64,000 nucleotides of DNA from Acanthacorydalis orientalis. Taxonomy: Eukaryota > Arthropoda > Insecta > Megaloptera > Corydalidae. The stretch is from NCBI GenBank assembly GCA_034766995.1, contig CM068322.1, positions 6,821,589 to 6,885,588 of the forward strand, in the 5' to 3' direction. The notes under the pieces were generated by a model that had not been told where the DNA came from, did no database searches, and worked only from the letters and a program-made list of their open reading frames with translations. A program made the position numbers and the translations under genes. Positions 12,888 through 25,362 of this stretch are shown here, one piece after another (position 1 is the first letter of the stretch; every line of letters begins with the position of its first letter).

Positions 12888-13152
12888 TAAATGTGACAAT
12901 ATTGTTTTTCAGTTCGAAAAATTCAAGCACGATTTATATTACTTTCTAAATTATAACGATGTTCTAACGAAATGGATTCGTTTTATAATCAAATTTGATT
13001 TTGAACTGATAACAGAAAATATTGCTCAAGAACCAAAGCTAGTAATAACCAAGACCGGTTTAACAATTGTACAAAATTCAATTGAAGAAATCAATGAAGA
13101 AAGTATATTTTTTAGTATAATAAATAAGAAATGTCGAATAGAGACCTGCTAG
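12888..13152 (+). other. open frame of 88 codons without ATG, possible exon
   Basis: A single frame stays open from just after a stop at about 12,885 to the TAG at 13,150-13,152. It has no ATG near its start, so an ATG-based search misses it. A good 3' splice-site shape (TTGTTTTTCAG) ends at 12,912. The 79 codons after it start FEKFKHDLYYFLNYNDVL, then TKWIRFIIKFDFELITENIA, and end with an acidic stretch, IEEINEESIFF. I recognise no domain. It could be a terminal coding exon, part of an unrecognised transposon, or chance. A frame this long is uncommon in such stop-rich DNA but not exceptional across 64 kb. Confidence 0.25.
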
Positions 13153-13407
13153 TATTATGAAAAGTTAATTAGTATTATTTTTAAAACGACTAGTTAATAA
13201 TTTCAATGCTGTTCTTAAACATAACAATATATAATATATTATCATGGATTGAGCATTATATTATGCACAATTTATATATTTATTTATTTATATCAGTTAA
13301 TATTACAAAATTTGATTTAATATAATTTAATGTTTTATTAATTTTAAAGTATGTTACTCTCTTGCTTTCTTTTTATTTTATTTATTGAGGCTGTATATTT
13401 ATTTTTA

Positions 13408-13473
<66 letters not shown>

Positions 13474-13518
13474 CATTTATATATTTATATATATACATTT
13501 ATATATTTATATATATAC

Positions 13519-13570
<52 letters not shown>

Positions 13571-13609
13571 TTATATATTTATATATATATATATATATAT
13601 ATATACATT

Positions 13610-13643
<34 letters not shown>

Positions 13644-13658
13644 CATTTATATATATTC

Positions 13659-13703
<45 letters not shown>

Positions 13704-14170
13704 TATTCCTTGTCGAAACTGTAAAATACCGAAAAAAATGAGTAAATATTTCAATCCATTTGAACAAATTATTAGTTTCCATTCGGAACTATATAGAATC
13801 ATGATGAAGTTCAGTCGTAGTTCGTTTTTTTTTTAATAAATACGACTGGCATAAATTATTAGAGCAGTTGAATAAATATCGTTCGATTGGTTAGTATGGA
13901 GTATGTTTAAGTTTTTTTGTTACTATTTTTTTGTATGTATAATAAGACATATTCGTTTGATAAATTGATATGAGCTATTCGAAAAGCTATTTTTTTATTT
14001 TAAAATTCGTACAAAATATTCTATAAAGGAATACAATTAAATGAAATAATTTTAATAGAATTATTAAATTATTATTTATTCAGATGCGTTTAGAAATTTT
14101 TGTAAAAGAATTACTTTTATCCCACAAACCACAAAATTGAGCCGAAACTTCAATAATTGATTGATTGTTG
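13153..14170. other. AT-rich flank dominated by one large microsatellite
   Basis: Apart from the array at 13,411-13,700, no gene-like content. A possible outer-arm scrap of the foldback repeat (CCCACAAACCACAAAAT, about 14,119-14,135) lies just before the mariner copy. Confidence 0.45.
13411..13700. repeat. 290-bp (TA)n array with an ATACATTTATAT-type higher-order unit
   Basis: Pure TA blocks alternate with repeated TATACATTTATA and TATTTATA units, so point variants inside the microsatellite have been re-amplified as a longer minisatellite-like unit. The 161-residue Tyr/Ile frame across it is an artefact. Confidence 0.95.
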
Positions 14171-14172
14171 TA

Positions 14173-14756
14173 TTAGGTTGGTAGAAAAATAATTGTGGGT
14201 TTTATTTTCTGAATAATTGTGGGTTTTATATTCTAACCTTAATTTTTTTCAATGAAAGTATCATTTCATTGTCTTCATGTTAATATCATTTTAAAGTAAA
14301 TTTTTTTGGTCTGTATTTATGTAACGTCGACTTTGGTTTTATTATTAATTTTACTTCAAATTCAGATATTGTATTAAAGATGAGGAAAGAAGCAAATAAG
14401 AGCCAATTTTTGAATGAGTTTAAAACGGGTGGTAAGGCAACAGAAACTGCATATAAAATAAACGATAATTTTGGCATGGGTACTGTTAAGGGAACGTACG
14501 GTGAAATGGTGGTTCCAAAAATTTCGTACTGGGAATGGGAGTCTTGAAGATGAAGAAGGTCGCGGGCGATTTTCTTCAGTTCATAACGACCAACTGAAGG
14601 TGTTAGTTAAATTAGAACCCTGCACAACAATTCGAGAGCTTGCACAAAAGCTAGCCACTAGTCATCCAGCAGTTCTGGTTCACTTAAAACCACTTGAATT
14701 AAAAATTAATATGAATTTGAAGGTTATAAACTGCAATTATTTTTCTATCAACTTAA
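14173..14756 (+). mobile_element. Hsmar1-like mariner deletion derivative, copy A (584 bp)
   Basis: The left end TTAGGTTGGTAGAAAAATAA and the right end (reverse complement TTAAGTTGATAGAAAAATAA) form about 30-bp TIRs of the Hsmar1/cecropia-like type. TA flanks both sides (14,171-14,172 and 14,757-14,758). Between them are a 5' leader and the N-terminal DNA-binding part of a mariner transposase. The sequence then jumps from the second helix-turn-helix (…HLKPLEL) directly to the right TIR. The DDE catalytic domain, roughly 230 residues, is gone. This is a non-autonomous, MITE-like member of a family with four more copies in this window. Confidence 0.88.
14380..14700 (+). pseudogene. N-terminal mariner transposase (paired HTH), copy A
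   Basis: ATG at 14,380. The protein reads MRKEANKSQFLNEFKTGGKA, then TETAYKINDNFGMGTVK. A one-base insertion (AAGGGAACG where other copies have AAGGAACG, about 14,489) then shifts the frame. The next frame carries ERTVKWWFQKFRTGNGSLED, then the hinge HNDQLKVLVKLE, then the second helix-turn-helix TTIRELAQKLATSHPAVLVH. This is the two-HTH TIR-binding domain of a mariner transposase. Family members continue into a VPHEL linker and DDE domain, both absent here. Confidence 0.82.
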
Positions 14757-14758
14757 TA

Positions 14759-15245
14759 TACATGCATTTTGATGCCAATATAATCATCTTCAGAGTGCTA
14801 AGGAACAGGAAAATAACGTTTGTAAAATTTATACAAAACTTTTTACGTTGTTAAACTATCTTTTATGAATTTTTTGATTTATATATTCGAGGAAATTGTA
14901 CAATATTTACATGTATTTTTACAAGTGTTAATGTTGAAACCGACTGAATGATTAATCAAAATATAAAGTGTCGATAATAAATATGACAATATCACATTTT
15001 TATTACTCATTTTTCCCTCGTGTGTTATTTTGATAATTAAAGAATATATTTAAAAGTAAAAAAACATGTTTACTAAACATTGATTGCTTACAGTTTGCGT
15101 TTTATAAGCGGCGTACCTTTTAAAAACACAAAGAAATATTTTATTCTGCTCGTATATTTACATTATCAACTTGTCACGTTTTTTTTTCAACGTCAAACAT
15201 CACAGGAGATCAAACAAATAGAAAAATACACTATTATTACAATAA
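14759..15245. other. AT-rich stretch, no gene seen
   Basis: Nothing recognisable apart from the unsupported frame leading into the next microsatellite. Confidence 0.5.
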
Positions 15246-15247
15246 TC

Positions 15248-16065
<818 letters not shown>

Positions 16066-16082
16066 ACACACACACACACAAA

Positions 16083-16690
16083 CACACCAGTGTGTTCTTC
16101 AATAATTTGTAAAACGGATACAATTAATTTATTATTCATATATTTGTAAAATGGAATTGGACATAAAAATAATATATACGTCCCTACTTTTTAGAAGAAA
16201 TAATAGGAACTACCATCTACTATAATACTGAAAACTTAAAATTTACAATACAAATAAAAAGCGACGGATTATTAGTATGGATGGGTTTATATTTATATGA
16301 AAATTATAATTTGCACTGACCTTTGTATTAAATACAATTGTATTGACTTCGTTTATGTTTGTAAGTCAAGTAATAATTGATAAAAATTTTTTCATTTTCT
16401 GTAATAAAAATTGCAAGAAAGACTTCTAGAATAGAATACTTTATTATTTAATAAATATATTTTTATTTCTCATTGTACTTTCTATTTACAGTTATAACTT
16501 TGTATTATAATATAGAATATTGAATTATGAGTTATTTTTGCAGTGTTATTTATTTATGTTTAATATAAAATTAATATCATTTATATTATTTTTTATTTCT
16601 TATATATACATGTAAGAGTTTCAATATATTTTTTTATTATTTTGAAGTCCTTACTTCTTTATTATAAGAAAACGTGCGGAAATTACGAAA
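16083..16690. repeat. diverged duplicate segment, copy 1 (empty site)
   Basis: About 600 bp that aligns by eye with 19,742-19,990 plus 20,452-20,820. Shared blocks include GTGTTCTTCAATAA, TTTATATTTATATGAAAATT, AATTGCAAGAAA and ACATATACATGTAAGAGTTT-like strings. At 16,326-16,327 a single TA is followed by TTAAATACAATT. The second copy has a mariner at the same place. The sequence shows no coding signal. It may be a local duplication or a dispersed repeat. Copy 1 is preceded by (AC)n and copy 2 by (TA)n. Confidence 0.8.
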
Positions 16691-16926
16691 TATAGTAACA
16701 ATAGATGAAAAAAATTAAATAATTGCCTTTAAAAATTAAAACATTTACAACTTAATATACTTTTGAATATCAAAATAGTCTAATATATTTTTCAAAGCAG
16801 AATGATTATTCTGTACAAAATAATCCAAACAAAAGCTTTTAAAACTAAAAATATGTATTTAAAAATATAATACCAATTACATAAGTATACCAATGGTTAG
16901 AGACTCTCCTTTTATTTCTCTCTCTT

Positions 16927-16962
<36 letters not shown>

Positions 16963-17156
16963 TATAATCTTAAAATCTGTTAATCCACTCCTATGGAAAG
17001 TACTTCTTGTGTATTCGTGTTCAAACAATAAAGTGTCTTTCTTTTCTCATATTTGAAATAAATTTATTCATTGGTCCAATAATCTTTTCTTCTTTATAAA
17101 GTAGGTTTCTTTGTATTTTTTTCTCTCTGTACACACACACACATATATATATATAT

Positions 17157-17199
<43 letters not shown>

Positions 17200-18410
17200 T
17201 ATATATATATAAATAAATAAATGCATATGCGTGTACTGTGTATACGTATGTAGTCCTATTAAATGTCTTGTTTATCAAAAGAATTTTTACATTATATATT
17301 AAAATAAATAATTGAATTATTGAATAAAAAATATTTTTTTAAATATAAATATATTAGTTTCATTCGAGTGTATATATTGTCAATTTTAATTTCCATTTGT
17401 ATGAAATAAAATACAGTATGAAATAAAAAAGTTTATAAAATACAAAGAAATTTAAAACATGTATAGATCAAAGAAAAGAAAATAATATTATGATAATGAT
17501 AATACGTCTCCTCGCGATTAATCAATCCCGTGACAGGAGTTTCTTTCGAAAAAACAAAATCACTTGTTATCTATTTCTAACTTAGTCTCTTGCTGAAAGC
17601 AGATTACGAACGAAGGAATAATTTTAAAATAGTTCTTCATTTCCCCGTGGTTTGATAATAAAATATTTACATATATATTTTATGTATATATATATATATT
17701 TAAATCTTCGTTTATTTCTAAATACTTTTACTTCAGAAGAGTGCAGTAATTAATTTTTAATCAACTGTATCCTATACTGGATGTCCGATGAATTAAAAAA
17801 AGCACAAGATATTATTCCTTCTCTCTTTCAATGAACTAATCTATTCCATTTTTTTACCATTTCGTTTCAACTATCAAAATTATAATATCTACGGTTAAAT
17901 ATCTATCAGCACCTTTCTTCTGAATTTGCTTGTTATCCGAAGTTCACAAATAACTATTCCAATCTGGCGCACTAATTGAATATTCCAGTAAGAGCTTCAT
18001 TAGCATTAAGTGCGCTTTTTCATTTATGTAATGGGAATACAGAAATGAAGTTTGATACTAAATAACTATTGTTTAAAATATTAAATTTATGTAGAACCGG
18101 CAAATTAGTTACCACACAAAAAGTATTGTTAGTTCAGATATTGTTTTTTAATAAAGCATGATGCATAAACAAGTTTTTTCAACAATTGAATATATTATTT
18201 TTTATTGTGTTAGAGCATAAAAAGGTTCAATGTAATTGTAAATTATTGATAAAGTATATATAACAAACAATATGTTATGATAGGAGGTAATTTAGGTCAA
18301 TTGTTGAATTGAAAAACGATGACGTCGTATTAAAATTAGATTTTATAAAATGTAGTATAGGTTGTACACTGGAATAAATAAAATTTTCACTCGTCTCACA
18401 AATAAGAAAA
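16691..18410. other. AT-rich stretch with two microsatellites
   Basis: Contains (TC)n-(TA)n at about 16,917-16,961 and a larger array at 17,131-17,225. A slightly GC-richer patch at about 17,500-17,650 has no recognisable content. No gene. Confidence 0.5.
17131..17225. repeat. (AC)n-(AT)n microsatellite, interrupted
   Basis: AC tract, then AT blocks with TACATG and TAAATA interruptions. Confidence 0.95.
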
Positions 18411-18414
18411 GTCT

Positions 18415-18680
18415 GATTATTTTTTTTTTAAATAATTGATCACTAATATTCATAAATGAATTTTTTTTCACCCCACAAACCACACATTTTTTTCTAGTAG
18501 AAAATGGTCAATAAATCAACATATCATTCAATAAATTATTTTTGTTTATGACATGAACATTTAGATGTAGTCTTCAGCATGAAAAAATACAGAGGAACAA
18601 TTCACTTATGAAAATTTAGTCACAGTGTCAGAATTGTATTGTGATCATCGATTATTTTTAGTTGCTGCTTTTGAGCGTTT
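18415..18680. repeat. foldback (MITE-like) repeat, copy at 18.5 kb
   Basis: The outer arm AATATTCATAAATGAATTTT, then CACCCCACAAACCACACA, is followed by an inner arm with TTCAATAAATTATTTTTGTT. Farther on are CTTCAGCATG and GAAAATTTAGTCACAGTGTC. The reverse complement of the outer arm recurs at about 57,365-57,405, and CACAGTG with nearby TGTGATCAT resembles about 57,410-57,440. The arms are more decayed here than in the 45-kb copy. Confidence 0.45.
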
Positions 18681-19263
18681 CGGTGGCCAATACTCGTCCT
18701 GTCATCGTCAGAGCATTTCTTCACATTTTTTCTACATTCTCTTTTCATTATTTCTATATATGAAATATCCTATCACAATAGAAATGCGTATATAAAAGAA
18801 TTAAATAATCAATTAAAGAGGATAATTGATTTTATTTTTTTTGTGATTTAGAGTCAAATTAAAGAAATTATTTATAAAACAAAACGAGCAGGATTTTTTG
18901 TCATTTGTTCGATATCCTAAATTTCAGAATAGTATTAAAGCTGTCAAATGAAATGACGTTTTCTTTTCATGAAATATTTATTAATTGTAGAATTTTTTTC
19001 ACATAAAATATATAAAAAAACCATATAGAGCACTGGTAAAGAAACGACCTACCACAGTTTCTAATTGACATTATTTTGTAAAAAAAAAATAATTTTAAAT
19101 GTTGTTTTACGTTAATATACATTTTATATTGAATTTTGATTTACATAGATTGAAAAGAATCAAATTTAATAAAATAAATTATTTTATTCCTGTTTTAAAC
19201 TGTTTGTATTTTTTTCTATATACAACAATGTAAATTTAAGAGAGTTTTATTTTGAACTAATGA

Positions 19264-19265
<2 letters not shown>
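18681..19265. other. AT-rich stretch, no gene seen
   Basis: No signal recognised. Confidence 0.5.
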
Positions 19266-19267
<2 letters not shown>

Positions 19268-19323
<56 letters not shown>

Positions 19324-19324
19324 G

Positions 19325-19371
<47 letters not shown>

Positions 19372-19388
19372 GTATATATATATATGTG

Positions 19389-19419
<31 letters not shown>

Positions 19420-19420
19420 G

Positions 19421-19485
<65 letters not shown>
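19268..19485. repeat. 218-bp (TA)n/(TATATG)n array
   Basis: TA blocks are regularly broken by TATG or TGTG at roughly 14-18 bp steps, giving a higher-order repeat. The Tyr/Ile/Met/Cys frames across it are artefacts. Confidence 0.95.
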
Positions 19486-19487
<2 letters not shown>

Positions 19488-19708
19488 CGAATAATGTGTG
19501 CATTAGCATGATTTATTTCTCAACATACGAAGTTATAATAGTTCGGAGTTTTATATGACCACCTGCATATTCTCAAAGTTCCATTGTTCACTAAAGTCGA
19601 CAATAAATTAAATCAGTTTTGTATTTTGACTCATATCTCGATAATTTATATATATTAGGATAATTTATTTGTTAAGTTGCTCAGCAATTATTTTCCGAAG
19701 AAATATTA

Positions 19709-19740
<32 letters not shown>

Positions 19741-19741
19741 C

Positions 19742-20820
19742 CACCAAAGTGTTCTTCAATAACATCTCAAAATGTATAATTAATGTATTATTCATATATT
19801 CGTAAAATAAAATGAGATGTCTATTAATATCTACACATCCTTTCGTTTTAGAGGAAATAATAGCAAATACCAACTATTACAATATTGGAAATTTAAAATT
19901 TTGTACATGAATAAAAGGCAACGTATTATCAGTATTGCCGGATTTATATTTATATGAAAATTATAATGTTGCGGTGACCATTATTTTAGAGGTCATTTTT
20001 CAGTCTGTATTTTGGTATCATCGACTTTGGTTTTATTTTTAATTTTGTTTCAAATTGGGCTATCGATTTAAAGATGGAAAAGAAGCAAATAAAAGCAATT
20101 TTTTGCATGAGTTCAAAACAATTGGTAGAAGCAGTAGATACTGCTTGTAATCTAAACCATGCTTTTGGTGTGGGTACTAGTTAAGGAACGTACGGTGCAC
20201 GGTGGTTTCATATTTTTTTAAAAATTTCGTGCTCGAGACGAGAGCCTTGAAAATGAAAGTCGTGAGCATTCTTCTTCAGTTTATAACGACCAACTGAAGA
20301 CGTTAGTTGAATGAAAACCATCCACAACAATTCAAGAGCATATACAAAAGTTAGGTGTTAGTCATCCAATAGTTCTGGACCGCTTAAAAACACTTAAGTT
20401 AAAAAATTAATTTAAAGGTCATAAACCGTAATTATTTTTCTACCAACCTAATATTAAACACAATTATATTGACTTTGTTTATATGTTTAGTAATCAAATA
20501 ATAATTGATAAGAAAAGTAATTTTCCTTCTTATAAAAATTGCAAGAAAATCTTTTAGAATAGAACAGTATTTGTTTTAATAAATTTATTTTTATTTTTCA
20601 TTGTGCTTTGTGTTTACAATTATAACTATGTGTTATAATATAGATTATCGAATATGAGTTATTTTTTGTAGCGTTGTTAATTTATATGTACGAGTAATAT
20701 AAAATTATTATTATTTATATTATTTTTTTTTACATATACATGTAAGAGTTTATTATTAGTTTTTTTATTTCGATGTCCTTATTTTTTACTAGTAAAAAAT
20801 TATGTTAATTACCGAAAAAT
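19742..20820. repeat. diverged duplicate segment, copy 2 (filled site)
   Basis: Matches 16,083-16,690 on both sides of an inserted mariner (19,983-20,451). After the insertion the sequence resumes TATTAAACACAATTATATTG, the counterpart of TATTAAATACAATTGTATTG in copy 1. Divergence is perhaps 15-20 percent by eye, with small indels. The segment has no coding signal of its own. Confidence 0.8.
19983..20451 (+). mobile_element. Hsmar1-like mariner deletion derivative, copy B, left end lost
   Basis: The right TIR (AATTATTTTTCTACCAACCTAA) is intact, followed by TA at 20,452-20,453. The left TIR and about 110 bp of leader are missing, and the host flank joins directly to the leader at TTTTAGAGGTCATTTTTCAG. 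The decayed N-terminal transposase starts at the ATG around 20,074 (MEKKQIKAIF) and includes remnants of both helix-turn-helix units, with several frameshifts and stops. The internal deletion joins TTAAAAA to the right subterminal region, as in copies A and C. Confidence 0.85.
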
Positions 20821-21310
20821 AATCTTCATTAAACGAAATACATTAAATAGTAGTTGGTGGTTCTTCAGTTATATCGTGCTTTTATTTTTAGATTGCTGTT
20901 TACATTATATAACTTTATAATGAGATACAAACACAGATACTTTTCTAAATATCATAATAAATATTTAATACTTGTTAATAAGGAAAGAAATTAATATTTG
21001 ATACTTTTCTTTGTCTACGCAAATTTTTATTGGTAATTCCTCCCATTGAAATTAATTGTAATGAATCACATATTTTTTTGTAAATATTTTGTATTTTTTC
21101 ACTTAAATATATCATTTAAAACACTTATTTTGCATGTATTTATCCATAATTTGCAATAGTAAATAATTTATTTAGTAATATTAACGTTAATATAGTTAAC
21201 AAGTAGCCAAATCAATAAATACAGTATGGTTTAACTGAAATAATATTATGATAGAACTCAATACAAAATTATTTTTCGAAACCTCAAAAACGAGTTTTCT
21301 CTTTTAAGTT

Positions 21311-21371
21311 TTAGATCTATAGTGCGTGTAAATAATTCTATAGATCTATAGTGTGTGAAAATAATTTTATC
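21311..21371. repeat. about 30-bp tandem duplication
   Basis: TAGATCTATAGTGCGTGTAA… is followed directly by TAGATCTATAGTGTGTGAAA…. The two units differ at a few bases. Confidence 0.85.
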
Positions 21372-21389
21372 TATACTCCATTATTTTAT

Positions 21390-21393
<4 letters not shown>

Positions 21394-21446
<53 letters not shown>
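21394..21446. repeat. (TA)n microsatellite
   Basis: Pure TA array. Confidence 0.95.
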
Positions 21447-21448
<2 letters not shown>

Positions 21449-22588
21449 AAATCTATTTAAAAGTATATGTACGTTTCATTAACCATAGTATCATATTAAC
21501 CTACGTCAATATTATAATATAAGATAATTTATAACAATCAACAATACTTTCATGGAATCTTAGGTATTACAATTATGTCTTCTATCATAATTATTCATTT
21601 AGGTGAGAAATTTAAGGCAGAGATGTAAATTATTTCAATTACATTTACACTTATATTTTCAATTACACGATTACATTATTATTTAATTTTTATTTGGATG
21701 AAAATTTGGGGTACTGGAAAAGTCATTAAAAAATATGAGTAATCATTATCTTGTAATGTTTTATATTATTTTTGTAACTACGTAGTAATTAAATAAATAT
21801 TGATGGAATTCAGTTGAGTTAAAATAATTTTTAAGGAAACTAAAATAATGATAAAAACAAGTAAAATTTTAGGATATTTTTTAAAAAAAAATTATTAAAA
21901 ATAATACTAAAAAAGTATAGGTATGAAAATAGAAAAAATATTTATTATAAAAAAAATATGAATCAAGAAAAATTGTATTAAATAATGTCATCATTTTCAG
22001 GGCACTAAGATACAGAATAATATGTATTTTGGCTGCATAATTTTTTCTGTAACTTTCCATTTCGACGAAGACAATATCTGTATCAATATTCATATAGAAA
22101 AGAAGATGATTTACAAACAATTATTAATAATTTTTCATTTCAAAGTGTGTTTTATTGAATTAATTAATGAAAGTGAATTTATTCATTGTATTAAAACAAC
22201 ACTATAAAAAAGTACTTCCCTTTGTATTTATCTTCTTTATAATATTAAACATTTTTGTTATTATTCATGTTTAACTATATTTTATGATTATATAAATTTA
22301 TTTCAATAACACTTATAAAAATCAAGTTTATACCTATAAAAATAATTAAATTTGTTTATAACACCCTCGACTATATCAAAATAATCTTATAATTAACTTT
22401 TTCACCTAGCATATAATTTTAAACATCATCGAATGGTTTTATATATGTATATAAATATGGAGAGAGAGAGAGAAAGAAAGAGATAATACATTAACTAGTA
22501 ATTTATTTGTTTTGTATTTATCTTTTCAATACTTCTGTTTGTAATGATTCAAAATGAAAATTATATAAACTTCAAAGAGGTAATTTTA

Positions 22589-22610
22589 TCACGAATAAAT
22601 TTATTCGTGA
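22589..22610. repeat. 22-bp perfect palindrome
   Basis: TCACGAATAAA is followed at once by its reverse complement TTTATTCGTGA, with partial complementarity on either side. This may be the centre of a small MITE or a cruciform-prone site. Confidence 0.85.
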
Positions 22611-22734
22611 AAACAAAAATCTGTATTTACAGTTTATATACTTTTCGTTTAGAAATGTACAAACTATAATAAAGTTTTTAGACGATGTAGAATAATTCAG
22701 ATAAAAAATAAACTTTTTAATACTATATATTTGT

Positions 22735-22930
22735 ATCAGAAATGTTCAGTAATTGATTATTGATCCTTTTTGATTACATTATAATTTGATTGAAATTAAA
22801 AAAGCATACTCAATTCAAAAGAATTCAAACATTATCAATAATTAATTATTGAACATTTTTGATAGAAAAAAGTTTTGTGGAGTATAGCATGATTGAAAAA
22901 TTCATAAATTTAATTTAATTTTTCTACGTA
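22735..22930. repeat. foldback (MITE-like) repeat, copy at 22.8 kb
   Basis: The left arm, ATCAGAAATGTTCAGTAATT then GATTATTGATC, is the inverse of the right arm, ATCAATAATTAATTATTGAA then CATTTTTGAT. The centre is about 50 bp. The right outer arm AGTTTTGTGGAGTATAGC follows. It shares these arms with copies at 45.4, 57.2 and 57.8 kb. Confidence 0.7.
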
Positions 22931-23479
22931 GCAACAAAACGGTTAAATTTAATTTTGTACAAGTAATTGAACAAATCATTGATTATTGTTGAACCTATCG
23001 ATAATATTTTATTTAAAACTTTTTAAGAGTTTAGAGTATGATACGACAATATTCCTTTTAAAGTAATAAACATGATCCAAAAATTTCAACGCGGTTATAG
23101 ATTATCAAAAAACAGCAAAAAGAAATATATTTTTTTAAACTAATATTCGATTGGAGTTATTAAAATATACTCGTATGAGTAGTAATTATTACATTTTCAG
23201 TTTATAAGTAATATTTTACAATATATATATATACATATATACAAAAACTAACAATTCAAATAGTTTGAGATCAAAAACGTATGGTGTCTAATACGCTGTA
23301 AAATAAATCTGCTGGAACGAATAATATTAATAGTCATTCATAGCAAATAAAAACATAGTACGAGTGTGACAGATACATAGAGATACTAATATACTTGTAA
23401 GTCTATATAAGAAGTACTTATTCTTGTAACATTGAGAGAATTTATCTGGAAATATCGTGAATTCGATGTTACAAATCTC
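22931..23479. other. AT-rich stretch, no gene seen
   Basis: A short TA-rich run near 23,222. Nothing else recognised. Confidence 0.45.
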
Positions 23480-23935
23480 GTTAAAGACGGTTTACGAGAG
23501 AGTCGGGAGAAAGACGGTGTAGCGTCGACGTCGCTTCTATTAAAGTTGCCCGTCGACTCTTCGCAACACCAGTAGAAGAAGCTCTCTTTTACGGATTTCA
23601 AGAAAGATTTTACGAATGATGAACAATTGGAACTCCACAGTTCCTAGTTTATAGAGCGTTTGAATTCCAGCGGAACACATAAAACAAATAAAGTGACATC
23701 GAGAGACTGAGATCGATCCCGGCGCACGTTTGCTTATATGTACACTGAAACTATTGTGCAGTAGTGCAAGTGAAAACACACATACATATCATATATAAAC
23801 ATTATAGTGATTCGAGATGGCGGAACAATGCGCGCATTAACACAGTTTTAAACGAGTGTGTTTTACGAGGATACGGGTTCATTAAAAGTTCGTGAAAACG
23901 GGCGGTAAGGAATTTGTACAGTAGGACAATTTTCC
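23480..23935 (+). promoter_or_regulatory. CpG-richer patch ending in a splice-donor-like site; possible promoter/5' exon
   Basis: CpG-rich strings (GTAGCGTCGACGTCGC, GATCCCGGCGCACG, GGCGGAACAATGCGCGC) stand out from the AT-rich background. Plus-strand features resemble an insect 5' non-coding exon: a short upstream-type frame beginning ATGGCGGAACAATGCGCGCA (about 23,817), then a consensus-like donor GGGCG/GTAAGG at about 23,903-23,908. No long coding frame is present. This is inference from composition and one splice motif only. The patch could also be an old retroelement. Confidence 0.3.
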
Positions 23936-25320
23936 GTACGAGAACTTTTGATATGAGAGATATCGACTTTCGGATATCTTACTGCGTTGTCTTTCTCTGC
24001 CATTTAATAAAAATAAATTGGATACTACCCGTTAAGAACTTGTTACAGAGATCATCTTCAAAAATGTATCAGTTATTGAATAATTCTTATTCAAATGATT
24101 TCGATTTATAAATAACCGTTACCGTATTGAACGATATAAATAAAAAAGGACAGCATAACATATTATCTTATAGTTTTAAAATATGATCTTAAATTTCGTA
24201 CGAGAATCAAAAATAATTAGCATAAATAAATAATAATTGAATAATTAGTGCAACAGTTCCTATATATAAACTTTACTTAAAGATTTTGTAAATTAATGTT
24301 ATGCTTAAAAAAACATTTAACTCTCTTCGTATTGATATTATTTAATTACTTTATACTATATTTTTATTTCATACTGAGTGTTACTTTAACAAATTTTTGA
24401 TCTAATTTTGTTGTATTCTACAAGTTATGATTTTAGTATAACAACATTTTTAACTAATTTTAATAAAAAAATTATCAACTACCATTCTGAATTCAATTTG
24501 TTATAAATTAAATTATTATAATATTTTTTCTTTATTATTCATTTATCCATATCTATCTATCATATCCTCCCTTTCTCTTTCTATGTGTATATATATATAT
24601 ATATACATACACAGAAAGGTGACTCTTGTCATATTAATTATGTCAATTTATGAAATTATCGTTTTATTTTTTCATTAGCTTTATTACGTTTTATCCTGGG
24701 AATACTCTTCATTACATTTGTTCAGTAATAAGTTAAAAAATTATCTACACCTCCATATAACGGAATATATAAATTTAAAAGTAATTATTTTTTAGTAAAA
24801 AAATATTCACGATTAGATACTGAAATTAATTTCATTAAACAAACTGAAATACCAATAATTTATTTTTAAAAATGTACCTACATAATGAAAATTTTATTCG
24901 CACTTTAAATATTGATGAAATATATAGAAGATTCAAATAAACGTCAATAATTAAAAATGCATATGTAAAAAAAGATACAAAAAATATATAAAAAAATTGA
25001 TTTTTGATTTTCGTGGAAATCGTACCCAGACTTTAATGTAGAGAACAATATCGTATCTTTGATGGTCATATACAGCAGACAAAATGTGAAAGTCATATAT
25101 CTGTTTTTTTTTTATTATTATATTAAAACTAGTATATAGCTCGTCAAAATTGTCTGTAAAATAGAAAGAGAAAATTTTATTGGTTTTTACAACATAACAT
25201 ATTTAAACATAAAAAATACCTAAGATGGAAACATAATGAATTAAACATAAAACCTGTAAGCTGACAAAGCAAACATTTCTTGATACTTTGTCCTGCAAAC
25301 AAAGTGAGGAGAAATGTGGG

Positions 25321-25362
<42 letters not shown>

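Larger units (their letters stand above)
20821..22730. other. AT-rich stretch with a 30-bp tandem duplication and a microsatellite
   Basis: Holds the tandem pair at 21,311-21,371 and a (TA)n run at 21,394-21,446. Two overlapping 60-80 residue frames at 21.9-22.2 kb resemble nothing known and are probably chance. No gene is supported. Confidence 0.5.

Noticed and set aside
13351..13836. 161-residue frame made of Tyr-Ile repeats, and similar frames at 11.1-11.5, 19.3-19.6, 39.2-39.8, 56.0 and 61.4 kb
   Set aside because: They are translations of (TA)n and (TG)n microsatellites, which are free of stops in some frames. They have no domain or other coding evidence.
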